DNA from: Muribaculum sp.
Lineage (GTDB): Bacteria > Bacteroidota > Bacteroidia > Bacteroidales > Muribaculaceae
Direction: 5' to 3'
DNA length: 40,519 bases
Assembly: GCA_023667055.1 (NCBI GenBank)
Contig: JAMPAV010000001.1
Span: 647,040-687,558 of the forward strand
The notes under the pieces were generated by a model. That model ran no database searches and was not told where the DNA came from. It was given only the letters and a program-made list of their open reading frames with translations. The translations under genes were made by a program, and so were the position numbers. Of this stretch, positions 24,419-32,638 are shown piece after piece. Position 1 is the stretch's first letter, and each line of letters opens with the position of its first letter.

Positions 24419-24571
24419 CATTATAAAATGTAAGGGATCCTTTTAGGGACACGGCGAAGTCGTGTCTGTAAAGGGAGCTCATCTTTTTTAACCTCAAATC
24501 AAAAATAATATTCATTCTTTTGCATCAGAAAATCAAATCAGTTTGATGCGAAACTAAAATAAACTTTAACA
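24419..24571 (+). promoter_or_regulatory. Structured greA leader
   Basis: The leader can form two hairpins. The first, 24439-24475, is an imperfect stem (CTTTTAGGGACACGGC against GTCGTGTCTGTAAAGG) capped by GAA, with TTTTTT starting seven bases later. The second pairs TTTTGCATCA near 24520 with TTGATGCGAAA near 24543. The first could be a weak attenuator or simply a REP-like insert. No known riboswitch was recognised. Confidence 0.5.
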
Positions 24572-25036
24572 ATGGCAACGTATCTCACAAAAGAAGGATA
24601 TGACAAGAAGATGGCCGAGCTGGCCGAGCTCGAGGCTCAACGCCCAGCCATCAAAAACGCAATAGCTGAGGCCCGCGACAAAGGCGACCTTTCCGAAAAC
24701 GCGGAATATGATGCCGCAAAGGAAGCACAGGGCATGCTCGAAATGAAAATCGCCAAAATCAAGGAACTCATAGCGTCTTCACGCATCATTGATGACAGCA
24801 AACTCACCACAGATGAAGTTGGTCTTCTCAACAAGGTGACTATAAAAAACGTGAAAAACGGAATGCAGATGACCTATACCATCGTCACAGAAAACGAGGC
24901 AAACCTGAAAGAATTCAAACTCGCCTCCTCCACCCCCATCGCAAAAGCTTTGATGGGACATAAGGTGGGCGATATGGTGAAGGTAAATGCCCCCGCCGGT
25001 GTACTCGATTTTGAAATCTTGAAAATCGAACTCTGA
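24572..25036 (+). CDS. greA: Transcription elongation factor GreA
   Basis: Rescues backtracked RNA polymerase by stimulating transcript cleavage through its secondary channel. The 154-aa protein has the N-terminal antiparallel coiled coil (about 1-75) with the tip acidic residues in ARDKGDLSENAEYDAAKEAQ, and the C-terminal FKBP-like domain ending VKVNAPAGVLDFEILKI. It starts with MATYLTKEGYDKKMAELAEL, normal for Bacteroidota. Three bases separate its stop codon from the HIT gene start, so the two form an operon. Confidence 0.96.
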   Translation: MATYLTKEGYDKKMAELAELEAQRPAIKNAIAEARDKGDLSENAEYDAAKEAQGMLEMKIAKIKELIASSRIIDDSKLTTDEVGLLNKVTIKNVKNGMQMTYTIVTENEANLKEFKLASSTPIAKALMGHKVGDMVKVNAPAGVLDFEILKIEL

Positions 25037-25038
25037 CC

Positions 25039-25431
25039 ATGACCATCTTTTCGAAAATAGTGGCTGGAGAAATTCCATCCTACAAAGTGGCTGAAGACGA
25101 CCGCTACTATGCGTTTCTCGACATCAACCCTCTCCAATGGGGTCATACTCTTGTAATACCCAAGCAGGAGGTGGACTACATCTTCGACCTTGACGATGAC
25201 ACCCTCGCGGGATTGCAAGTTTTTGCCAAGAAAGTGGCAAAGGCTATTCAGAAGGCTATCCCCTGCCGCAAAGTGGGTCAGGCCGTGCTCGGTCTTGAGG
25301 TGCCCCATGCCCACATCCACCTTGTGCCTCTCCAGACTGAGGGCGACATGGATTTCCGCAAGAAGATTTCCAACCCCGCCCCTGAGAAAATGAAGGAAAT
25401 TGCTTCGAAAATTGCCGAAAATTTCGACTAA
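25039..25431 (+). CDS. HIT-family nucleotide hydrolase
   Basis: Histidine-triad protein of 130 aa (HinT-like), which hydrolyses purine nucleoside phosphoramidates or related nucleotidyl conjugates. It starts TIFSKIVAGEIPSYKVAEDD, and has the AFLDINPLQWGHTLVIPK strand block and the catalytic HAHIHLVPL triad near residue 93. It is cotranscribed with greA and followed by a strong terminator. Confidence 0.93.
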   Translation: MTIFSKIVAGEIPSYKVAEDDRYYAFLDINPLQWGHTLVIPKQEVDYIFDLDDDTLAGLQVFAKKVAKAIQKAIPCRKVGQAVLGLEVPHAHIHLVPLQTEGDMDFRKKISNPAPEKMKEIASKIAENFD

Positions 25432-25458
25432 TAGAAATGCTCGGCTAAATATATCAGA

Positions 25459-25490
25459 AAAACCGGTCTTAACCTTAAGGCCGGTTTTTT
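25459..25490 (+). terminator. Intrinsic terminator after greA-HIT
   Basis: The 14-base arms AAAACCGGTCTTAA and TTAAGGCCGGTTTT pair with a single G-U around a CC loop, and the stem ends in six T. It lies about 25 bases after the HIT stop codon. Confidence 0.93.
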
Positions 25491-25555
25491 CGTTATTATA
25501 TGTGAGACGCGTATTCGCTCAAGAGAAATGTATATCAACCTAAATCTTTAGCCAA

Positions 25556-27211
25556 ATGGAAATACTCAACTTTATCAAGATATACGAGAACAGTTTCGCC
25601 CAAAACTGGGATCTCCCGGCTCTTACGGACTACACTAAACAAGAGACAATGACCTACGGGCAACTCGCCCAGTCGATAGCACTTGCACACGTTTTCTATG
25701 AATCTGTCGGTATAAAGCCGGGCGACAAGATTGCCCTTTGCGGAAAGGATTCCTCCGACTGGATACGTACATATATGGGCATAGTGACATACGGCGCAAT
25801 AGTGGTCCCGATATTGGCAGATTTCAACCCAATTGACATCACCCACATCGTGAACCATTCGGGAGCCTCCATTCTTGTGGTGCAAGCCTCAATCTGGGAA
25901 CATATAGACCCGGAGTCGCTGGTAAATGTGAAAGCCGTGTTTGCCCTCAACAGCAGCCATGTACTTTATGAAGCCGACGGACAGGAAATCCGCCGCCATG
26001 CACGTCTCTCACGCCGCAGATTTGAGAAGAAATATCCCAACGGATACACCGCAAGGGATGTGAGGTATGCCGACAGAAGCAATGATGAAGTGACGGAGAT
26101 AAACTACACATCAGGCACCACCGGATTCTCAAAAGGTGTAATGCTGACAGGCAGAAACCTCGCCGGCAACGTTTGCTTCGGCATGCAGAGCAAGCTTCAC
26201 TACCGAAAGAGCCGCGCCCTGAGTTTTCTGCCACTAGCTCATGCATACGCCTGCGCATTCGATATGCTCACACCGCTTGCAGTGGGCAGCCATGTCACCG
26301 TACTTGACAAGACCCCTTCTCCGCGAATCCTGCTTAAGGCCCTGGCAGAGGTAAAGCCAAACCTGATCATCTGCGTGCCTCTAATACTTGAGAAAATCTA
26401 TAAGAACCAGATTCTCCCGATGCTTGCGAAGAAACCGATCAACTTTGCCCTCTCGCTTCCATTGGTAGATGGCCTTGTATATTCCAAAATCAGGAAGAAA
26501 CTCATTGAGGCTTTCGGTGGGGATTTTTACGAGGTGATAGTAGGTGGAGCTGCCTTAAATCATGAAGTGGAGGATTTCCTTTACAAAATTAAATTCCCAT
26601 TCACCGTAGGCTATGGCATGACAGAATGCGGACCACTTATCTCCTATACCGACTGGAAGGAATTCAAGCCCGGAAGTGCCGGACGAACCCTACCTATCAT
26701 GGAGACTATAGTGATGAGCGAGGATCCCGAGAAAATCCCCGGTGAAGTATGTGTCAGAGGCGTGAATGTGATGAAGGGATACTACCGTAATCAGGCAGCC
26801 ACAGACGCAGTGCTCGACAAGGACGGTTGGCTTAAAACCGGCGACATGGGTACCCGAACACCAGACGGCACACTTTTCCTGCGAGGAAGAAATAAGACAA
26901 TGCTTCTTTCCGCTTCCGGCCAGAACATATATCCGGAAGAGATTGAGGCAAAACTCAACAACATGCCATTTGTGGCGGAATCATTGGTGGTGGAACGCGA
27001 TGGCAAACTTGTAGGTCTTGTCTATCCCGACTATCCGGCGCTTGACAAACTTGGACTCGCAAGCACTGACCTCGGCAATAAGGTGGAAGAGATTCGCGCT
27101 GAGCTCAACAAGCTCGTCGCCCCATACGAACGGCTCTCAAAAATCCAACTGATTCCAAATGAATTTGAGAAGACACCGAAAAGATCCATCAAGCGCTTCC
27201 TCTACAGTTAA
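25556..27211 (+). CDS. AMP-binding long-chain acyl-CoA ligase
   Basis: ANL-superfamily acyl-activating enzyme of 551 aa that forms acyl-AMP and then acyl-CoA. The P-loop motif is INYTSGTTGFSKGVML (from residue 182). The A5-type motif VGYGMTECGPLISY, the hinge region GWLKTGDMG and RGRNKTMLLSASGQNIYPEE are intact, and the C-terminal lysine region KTPKRSIKRFLYS is present. No transmembrane segment is evident. Fatty-acid activation is the likely role. A second, more FadD15-like paralogue lies at 29712. The end faces ugd in convergent orientation across the palindrome at 27243-27277. Confidence 0.88.
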   Translation: MEILNFIKIYENSFAQNWDLPALTDYTKQETMTYGQLAQSIALAHVFYESVGIKPGDKIALCGKDSSDWIRTYMGIVTYGAIVVPILADFNPIDITHIVNHSGASILVVQASIWEHIDPESLVNVKAVFALNSSHVLYEADGQEIRRHARLSRRRFEKKYPNGYTARDVRYADRSNDEVTEINYTSGTTGFSKGVMLTGRNLAGNVCFGMQSKLHYRKSRALSFLPLAHAYACAFDMLTPLAVGSHVTVLDKTPSPRILLKALAEVKPNLIICVPLILEKIYKNQILPMLAKKPINFALSLPLVDGLVYSKIRKKLIEAFGGDFYEVIVGGAALNHEVEDFLYKIKFPFTVGYGMTECGPLISYTDWKEFKPGSAGRTLPIMETIVMSEDPEKIPGEVCVRGVNVMKGYYRNQAATDAVLDKDGWLKTGDMGTRTPDGTLFLRGRNKTMLLSASGQNIYPEEIEAKLNNMPFVAESLVVERDGKLVGLVYPDYPALDKLGLASTDLGNKVEEIRAELNKLVAPYERLSKIQLIPNEFEKTPKRSIKRFLYS

Positions 27212-27242
27212 ACCCCCACACTTAACTCTTACCCCTTAACTC

Positions 27243-27277
27243 TTGATTCAGATTTCGCCATGCGAAATCTGAATCAA
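27243..27277. repeat. 16-bp perfect palindrome between convergent genes
   Basis: Arms TTGATTCAGATTTCGC and GCGAAATCTGAATCAA surround CAT. The element overlaps the TGA stop of ugd (27274-27276) and lies 31 bases after the acyl ligase stop. The core TTTCGC-CAT-GCGAAA resembles the TTTCGC-TT-GCGAAA of the palindrome at 27-50. A bidirectional transcription barrier is plausible by position, but there is no T tract on either strand. Confidence 0.85.
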
Positions 27278-28599
27278 TCCCTACGGAATATATCACGGGT
27301 ATAAACCTTTTCGGCAATGTCGTCAAGTATGCTGTCATAACGGTTTGCCACAACAGCATCAGACATTGACTTGAATTTTTCGATATCATTTACCACTATG
27401 CTTCCAAAGAATGTGCTTCCGTCGGCAAGTGTAGGCTCATATATGATTACATTCGCACCTTTTGCCTTGATACGTTTCATGACACCTTGAATGCTTGACT
27501 GACGGAAGTTGTCGGAATTCGATTTCATCGTCAGCCGATAGACTCCGACTGTCGGCATCTCCGGTGTCCCTCCCTTGTGGGAAGCATAATGATTGTTGGT
27601 GGAGTAGTCATACCAGCCGGTGAGTCTCAGCACCTGGTCGGCAATGAAGTCTTTTCTGGTACGGTTAGACTCCACAATTGCCGACATCATGTTTTGTGGC
27701 ACTTCGGCATAGTTTGCCAAAAGCTGTTTTGTGTCTTTGGGCAAACAGTAACCACCATATCCAAAGGAAGGATTATTGTAGTGGGAGCCGATACGGGGGT
27801 CAAGACCTACGCCTTCTATTATAGCTTTGGAATCAAGTCCTTTAACCTCGGCGTATGTGTCAAGCTCGTTGAAATAGCTCACACGCAGCGCAAGATAGGT
27901 GTTGGCAAAAAGTTTTACTGCCTCCGCTTCCTTCATGCCCATATACAGCACCGGAATGTCCTCTTTCAATGCCCCTTGTTTCAGAAGATCCACAAATGTG
28001 TGAGCTGCTTCATCCATCATCTTCATGTCGGTCACCTTGAGAATCGCGTCGTTTTCATCTTTGAATCGCGGACGCTCGATGATTTTGGGCACACCGGCTA
28101 TAATTCGGGATGGATATAGGTTGTCGTACAATGCTTTCGATTCCCTGAGGAATTCAGGGAAGAACATAAGGTTAAACTCCGATGCGCCGGCATTGGAATA
28201 CTTCAGATAGAGCGACCGACAGTAGCCAACGGGTATTGTGGATTTTATCACCATCACAGCCTTCGGGTTCACAGATAGTACGAGGTCGATCACATCCTCT
28301 ATGTTGTGTGTGTCGAAAAAATTGGTCACGGGGTCGTAGTTGGTTGGGGCGGCTATGACCACAAAATCCGCATCCCGATATGCCGAGGCGCCATCAAGTG
28401 TGGCCGTAAGGTCAAGATCTTTCTCAATGAGGTATTTTTCAATGTAGTCATCCTGGATGGGCGATATACGCTTGTTGATTTTATCCACCTTTTCCGGTAT
28501 GACATCGACAGCCGTCACATGATTGTGTTGGGCGAGCAAAGTCGCCAGAGAAAGCCCCACGTAGCCGGTGCCTGCCACTGCTATGTTGTATTTCTTCAT
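27274..28599 (-). CDS. ugd: UDP-glucose 6-dehydrogenase family protein
   Basis: Nucleotide-sugar dehydrogenase of 441 aa, which oxidises UDP-glucose to UDP-glucuronate with two NAD+. The Rossmann motif is GTGYVG (10-15). The central [13 protein letters not shown] and [16 protein letters not shown] blocks and the catalytic Cys285 in [15 protein letters not shown] are intact. The product would feed capsule or lipopolysaccharide synthesis, consistent with the GT4, GT2 and nucleotidyltransferase genes elsewhere in the window, although they are not adjacent. UDP-N-acetyl or GDP-mannose specificity is possible but less likely from the motif set. Transcribed alone on minus; no -7 box was identified upstream. 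Confidence 0.9.
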   Translation of the reverse strand: MKKYNIAVAGTGYVGLSLATLLAQHNHVTAVDVIPEKVDKINKRISPIQDDYIEKYLIEKDLDLTATLDGASAYRDADFVVIAAPTNYDPVTNFFDTHNIEDVIDLVLSVNPKAVMVIKSTIPVGYCRSLYLKYSNAGASEFNLMFFPEFLRESKALYDNLYPSRIIAGVPKIIERPRFKDENDAILKVTDMKMMDEAAHTFVDLLKQGALKEDIPVLYMGMKEAEAVKLFANTYLALRVSYFNELDTYAEVKGLDSKAIIEGVGLDPRIGSHYNNPSFGYGGYCLPKDTKQLLANYAEVPQNMMSAIVESNRTRKDFIADQVLRLTGWYDYSTNNHYASHKGGTPEMPTVGVYRLTMKSNSDNFRQSSIQGVMKRIKAKGANVIIYEPTLADGSTFFGSIVVNDIEKFKSMSDAVVANRYDSILDDIAEKVYTRDIFRRD

Positions 28600-28708
28600 T
28601 TTATCAATAGTTAGTGATATTACTTACATTTTGCATCTATTAATTATAACAAATACATGGCTTGAAAAAGCGACCTGAAAAAATATTTTAAAAATTTTGT
28701 TAAAAACA
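28600..28708. other. AT-rich divergent spacer between ugd and recO
   Basis: No gene was seen. The sequence is very AT-rich, with A/T tracts such as AAAAATATTTTAAAAATTTT around 28679-28698 just upstream of the recO-side promoter, which could act as an UP-like element. I found no TAnnTTTG box on the minus strand for ugd. Confidence 0.5.
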
Positions 28709-28739
28709 TTTGCAAATTCAAAATAAATTATTAATTTTG
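28709..28739 (+). promoter_or_regulatory. Consensus promoter upstream of recO
   Basis: TTTG at 28709-28712, a 19-base spacer and TAATTTTG at 28732-28739 make one of the best promoter matches in the window. Transcription should begin near 28744, about 120 bases before recO and directly upstream of the terminator at 28780-28817. Confidence 0.8.
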
Positions 28740-28743
28740 CAAC

Positions 28744-28817
28744 GTGTTTTTCATAGTATTAAATTAAGATTAAGGTTTCGGTCTAATTCTTTGTGAAAAG
28801 AGTTAGATCTTTTTTTT
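28744..28817 (+). ncRNA. Putative ~75-nt terminated leader or small RNA
   Basis: The stretch between the predicted start (about 28744) and the end of the intrinsic terminator is about 75 nt and carries no convincing reading frame. It could be a stand-alone small RNA or a premature transcript from recO attenuation. A stretch near 28760-28774 (AAGATTAAGG) has partial complementarity to the 5' arm of the terminator, so an alternative fold is conceivable but weak. No known RNA family was recognised. Confidence 0.4.
28780..28817 (+). terminator. Strong intrinsic terminator in the recO leader
   Basis: Thirteen base pairs (two of them G-U) form between GGTCTAATTCTTT and AAAGAGTTAGATC around a four-base loop GTGA, followed at once by eight T. 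It lies between a consensus promoter and the recO start with no gene before it, which is unusual. Confidence 0.88.
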
Positions 28818-28862
28818 ATCGTGTCATATAAGCAAAAAACTGATTTTTAAGAATATATCGCA

Positions 28863-29603
28863 ATGAAGGAAAGTCTGATGGGAATAGTGCTTACAGGTAT
28901 CAAACACAGCGACCGGCACAATGTCACCAACATATATACGCGAGAAAGAGGCCGCATGGCATTTCTCACCCCCGCGGGAGCAACAAAAAGAGGCCGTTCG
29001 GCGATGTCCCTACTAATGCCATTGAGCGTGGTTGAACTCCAGACCAATATCTCTGCCTCTCGCGATCTGCATATTCCCTCATCCGTATCCCCATCGCGTA
29101 TTTGGCATTCCATATATATCAATCCTCTTAAATCCACAATCGCAATGTTTCTCGCCGAGTTTCTTCAGCGGCTACTCCGTGAAGCCCCTCAGGAACCCCG
29201 GCTTTGGGATTTCATCGTAGATTCCATCGCGCTTTTTGATGCCACATCGCATCCTATTGCCATTGCTAACTTCCACATTACCTTCCTTGTCAGCCTTATG
29301 CCGTTGATGGGGATTCAGCCTGACATAGACAACTTCACTGATGGCATGGAATTCGACATGAAGGCAGGCACAATGGTGTTGCCATTCTCAGTGCAGAATA
29401 TGCGTGGAATGAGAATAAATGCCACCAGATCCGCCTTGCTGCCGATTTTGTCGCGCATCAACTATGCCAACTCACGGTGTTTCCGGTTCAAAGGTACGGA
29501 ACGCTCTGATCTTCTCGAAAATATTCTTAAATATTATGGATGTCACTTTCCCGGATGCGACAATCTCAAATCGCTCGAAATAATGCGGGAGATATACAAT
29601 TGA
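28863..29603 (+). CDS. recO: DNA repair protein RecO
   Basis: Recombination mediator that works with RecR/RecF to load RecA on gapped DNA. The 246-aa protein has the N-terminal OB fold (GIVLTGIKHSDRHNVTNIYT, GRMAFLTPAG) and the helical C-terminal domain with FLAEFLQRLLREAPQEP. The four-cysteine zinc site of some RecO proteins is absent, as seen in other Bacteroidota. The start ATG 28863 fits the alignment, with similarity beginning near residue 5. It is preceded by an attenuator-like leader; the spacer to the next gene is 108 bases and shows no clear promoter. Confidence 0.88.
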   Translation: MKESLMGIVLTGIKHSDRHNVTNIYTRERGRMAFLTPAGATKRGRSAMSLLMPLSVVELQTNISASRDLHIPSSVSPSRIWHSIYINPLKSTIAMFLAEFLQRLLREAPQEPRLWDFIVDSIALFDATSHPIAIANFHITFLVSLMPLMGIQPDIDNFTDGMEFDMKAGTMVLPFSVQNMRGMRINATRSALLPILSRINYANSRCFRFKGTERSDLLENILKYYGCHFPGCDNLKSLEIMREIYN

Positions 29604-29711
29604 CTTCTTTCAGAGTTGGAACTTAAAAAAAGCCTCTTTCAGGGTATTGCGTAAGAAACTGTGGAAAAAAAGTGGTTTTAATCGTTATATAAGTATATAC
29701 ATTCTTATAAA

Positions 29712-31565
29712 ATGGCAAATAAACTTGTAGAAATGATTCGCCGACAGGCGGAGAAATATGTGGATCGTGAGGCCTACCGCTATTGCTGGCGAAAGGCCGG
29801 CGAGTGGCTTCCCACAAGCTGGGAAGAATTCCGCACCCAGATTGATGTCGCGGCGCGTGCTCTTGCACGCCTTGGCGTGAAGGAGAAAGACACCATAGCG
29901 ATCTGCTCCAACAATACACCACAGATTCTGATATCGGAGTTTGCCGGTTTCCGCAATCGAGTTGCAAGCATTCCCCTCTATTCAAGCAGCAGTCAAAGCC
30001 AATATGATTTCATCGTAAATAATGGACAGGCCAGAATCCTTTTCGTGGGGGAGAAACATCAGTATCCTCTGGCCTACAACTACTGGAAATCCCATACCGG
30101 TCAGATTGATAAAATTATAATTTTCAAGACCGATGGCATCAAATTCGAGGAAGATGACACCGTCTCAATATCATGGGACGAATTCCTGAAAATCGGACTT
30201 GAGGCGGATGAGGACACCCGCATTCTCGTGGAGCAGCGCAGCGGCCGCGGCCTTCCCGATGACATTGCCACTTTGATCTACACCTCGGGGACCACCGGCG
30301 AGCCCAAGGGAGTCTGCATCTCACACTCCAATTATGATGCAGCCATGGAGGCGCACCTCAAATTCCTCACAAATGTCAACGATAAACAATTGTCGATGTC
30401 TTTTCTCCCGATGAGCCATATCTTCGAGAAAGCCTGGTGCTACTTCTGTCTGACCAAAGGAATCAGGATTGCGGTCAACGAGGATCCGCGCATTATACAG
30501 GACACCATACGGGAAGTGCGCCCTAATCTAATGACTTGTGTGCCACGTTTCTGGGAAAAGGTATATGCAGGGGTCAAAGAGAAGATAGCAAATATGAGCA
30601 AGATGCAGCAGATCATGGTGGGCCGTGCCATAAGGGTCGGATATAGGAGAAACCTTGGCTTCAGGAGAGAAGGTAAACCGGTGCCTATGCTGCTCGAGAA
30701 AGAATATAGGTTTTGGGATAAAAGGGTGTTTTCGCTTGTGAAAAACACTATTGGCATTCCTAATCCGGTAATGTTTCCCACTGCCGGAGCCGCTCTTAGT
30801 CCACGCATCACGGAGTTCATGCAATCGATCGGAATAAATGTCATAATCGGCTACGGTCTCAGCGAGACCACTGCCACTGTGTCGGCATTTCCGTTTGTGG
30901 ATTATGAAATCGGAACCGTTGGAAAACCATTGCCAATGGTGAAGGTGAAGATTGATGAAAATGGCGAGATTCTTGTCAAAGGACCCACGGTGACCTCGGG
31001 CTATTATGAAAACCCGGAGGCTAATGCGGAGGCCTTTACCGACGACGGGTGGTTTCGCACCGGTGATGCCGGCTATTTCACCGAAAACGGGTCTCTTGTG
31101 CTCACAGAGCGAGTGAAGGACCTCTTCAAGACATCCAATGGAAAATACATTGCACCGCAACTTCTCGAAAGCCGTCTTGCAGAAAACAAATTCATTGATG
31201 AGGTGGCAGTGATTGGCGACAAACGAAAATATGTCACTGCCCTTGTGGTGCCAAATCTTGAGCAACTGCAGGCCTGGGGAATATTGAATCATATTGACTC
31301 CTCCGACATAAGGACTTTCCTGAAGGATGAACGTGTGATAAATATGGTCATGACGGAGATAGACGAACTTCAGAAGGATCTTGCCAAATACGAACAGATC
31401 AAGAAAATAACGCTTCTGCCAAATCATTTCTCCCTTGCACATGGAGAAGTGACCAATACCATGAAGGTGCGCCGTCCCGTGGTGGCGGAGAGATATGCAA
31501 GAGAAATTGAGGCCATGTATGACGGTGCTCCGGTGGATGCGCCCATTGACCTACCTGATAAATGA
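29712..31565 (+). CDS. Long-chain fatty-acid CoA ligase (FadD15-like)
   Basis: ANL-superfamily acyl-CoA synthetase of 617 aa, of the long bacterial type with an extended N-terminal region. Motifs in order: IYTSGTTGEPKGVCISHSN (from 189), LPMSHIFEKAWCYF, GYGLSETTATVSAF, GWFRTGDAG and ERVKDLFKTSNGKYIAPQ. The region CVPRFWEKVYAGVKEKI is characteristic of the ACSL/FadD15 branch. It is about 66 residues longer than the paralogue at 25556 and diverged from it, so they are not a recent duplication. It lies 4 bases upstream of the CBS-nucleotidyltransferase and may be cotranscribed with it. Confidence 0.9.
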   Translation: MANKLVEMIRRQAEKYVDREAYRYCWRKAGEWLPTSWEEFRTQIDVAARALARLGVKEKDTIAICSNNTPQILISEFAGFRNRVASIPLYSSSSQSQYDFIVNNGQARILFVGEKHQYPLAYNYWKSHTGQIDKIIIFKTDGIKFEEDDTVSISWDEFLKIGLEADEDTRILVEQRSGRGLPDDIATLIYTSGTTGEPKGVCISHSNYDAAMEAHLKFLTNVNDKQLSMSFLPMSHIFEKAWCYFCLTKGIRIAVNEDPRIIQDTIREVRPNLMTCVPRFWEKVYAGVKEKIANMSKMQQIMVGRAIRVGYRRNLGFRREGKPVPMLLEKEYRFWDKRVFSLVKNTIGIPNPVMFPTAGAALSPRITEFMQSIGINVIIGYGLSETTATVSAFPFVDYEIGTVGKPLPMVKVKIDENGEILVKGPTVTSGYYENPEANAEAFTDDGWFRTGDAGYFTENGSLVLTERVKDLFKTSNGKYIAPQLLESRLAENKFIDEVAVIGDKRKYVTALVVPNLEQLQAWGILNHIDSSDIRTFLKDERVINMVMTEIDELQKDLAKYEQIKKITLLPNHFSLAHGEVTNTMKVRRPVVAERYAREIEAMYDGAPVDAPIDLPDK

Positions 31566-31569
31566 TAGG

Positions 31570-32628
31570 ATGAAAGAGATATTGGCACGACACATTGTGA
31601 AAGGCAATTTCACAATACGCGAGACTCTCATAGCTCTCAACAAATTGAGCGGTGACTCCATGACGGTCTTCGCAGTTGACGACGGGGGCCACCTGATAGG
31701 CAGTGTCACAGACGGGGATATACGCCGGGCTATCATTGCCGGACACACCCCGGAAGATGACACTGCAGGCATAGCTTTTCGTAATTTCTCGGCATTGTCG
31801 GCAGTCGCCACCCCAAAAGTGAAATATGATGTCGTGGCAAAAGCCCGCGAAAGACGTCTGAATCTTCTGCCGGTGCTTGACGATAATGGTGTCCTTACAG
31901 ATATTCTCGACCTTCGAAAGATAAGGGCTGCCATTCCCGTGGATGCCGTGCTTATGGCCGGCGGACGTGGAGAACGGCTGCGTCCGCTGACCCTCGACAC
32001 TCCCAAACCACTTCTAAAAGTTGGCGGCAAACCTATTATAGACTATAATGTGGAATCCTTGCTGAGGCATGGTGTCAACAAAGTGTATGTCACCGTAAAT
32101 TACCTTAAAGAACAGATTATTGAGCATTTCACTGATGCCAAATGGGAAAACAGAGTGGTTTGCGTGGAGGAACCTTGTCGTTTGGGCACCATGGGAAGTG
32201 TGGCTCTGATTGATGACTTTATCAGCGACCATGTGATAGTGATGAATTCCGACCTTCTTACCAATGTGGATTTCGAGAAATTGTGGCGACATCATGTCGA
32301 TAGCAATGCTTCTTTCACAATGTCAACCATACCTTATACAGTGTCTGTGCCATTTGCCATAATACGCACGGATGGCGACCGTGTGATGGGGATTGAAGAA
32401 AAGCCAACCTACAACCATTTTGCCAATGCAGGTGTATATATGATAGACCGGACAACTCTCTCCTGCATTAGAAAGGGCGAATATCTGGATGCCCCCGATT
32501 TTATAGAGTCGCTGATTGGCAAGGGCGACAAAGTGTCGCATTTTGCCATTGAAGGCACATGGATCGACATCGGCTCACCCGACGATTTCAGGTATGCCAA
32601 CGAGATAATGAGAAATGTGGAATTTTGA
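31570..32628 (+). CDS. CBS-domain sugar nucleotidyltransferase
   Basis: A 352-aa protein with two CBS motifs (about residues 1-60, including GSVTDGDIRRAII, and 80-118, including LPVLDDNGVLTDILD) followed by a NTP_transferase domain starting DAVLMAGGRGERLRPLTLDT. The lysine signature is PKPLLKVGGKPIIDYNVESL, and LLTNVDFEKLW and GTWIDIGSPDDF complete the core. Similar fusions include the GDP-glucosamine-forming PtmE/LegF enzymes and other surface-sugar nucleotidyltransferases, so a nucleotide-activated sugar for glycan synthesis is likely; NTP and sugar are not predictable. ATG 31570 is used because homology starts there; upstream codons overlap the previous gene. obgE follows after 10 bases. 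Confidence 0.85.
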   Translation: MKEILARHIVKGNFTIRETLIALNKLSGDSMTVFAVDDGGHLIGSVTDGDIRRAIIAGHTPEDDTAGIAFRNFSALSAVATPKVKYDVVAKARERRLNLLPVLDDNGVLTDILDLRKIRAAIPVDAVLMAGGRGERLRPLTLDTPKPLLKVGGKPIIDYNVESLLRHGVNKVYVTVNYLKEQIIEHFTDAKWENRVVCVEEPCRLGTMGSVALIDDFISDHVIVMNSDLLTNVDFEKLWRHHVDSNASFTMSTIPYTVSVPFAIIRTDGDRVMGIEEKPTYNHFANAGVYMIDRTTLSCIRKGEYLDAPDFIESLIGKGDKVSHFAIEGTWIDIGSPDDFRYANEIMRNVEF

Positions 32629-32638
32629 ATTGTAAGCT

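Noticed and set aside
27577..28119. A 180-codon plus-strand open frame inside ugd
   Set aside because: It is antisense to an intact dehydrogenase with all motifs; no independent evidence of coding.
30528..31442. A 304-codon minus-strand open frame inside the second acyl-CoA ligase
   Set aside because: It lies wholly within an intact, motif-complete gene on the plus strand, and its product is histidine/cysteine-rich shadow sequence.
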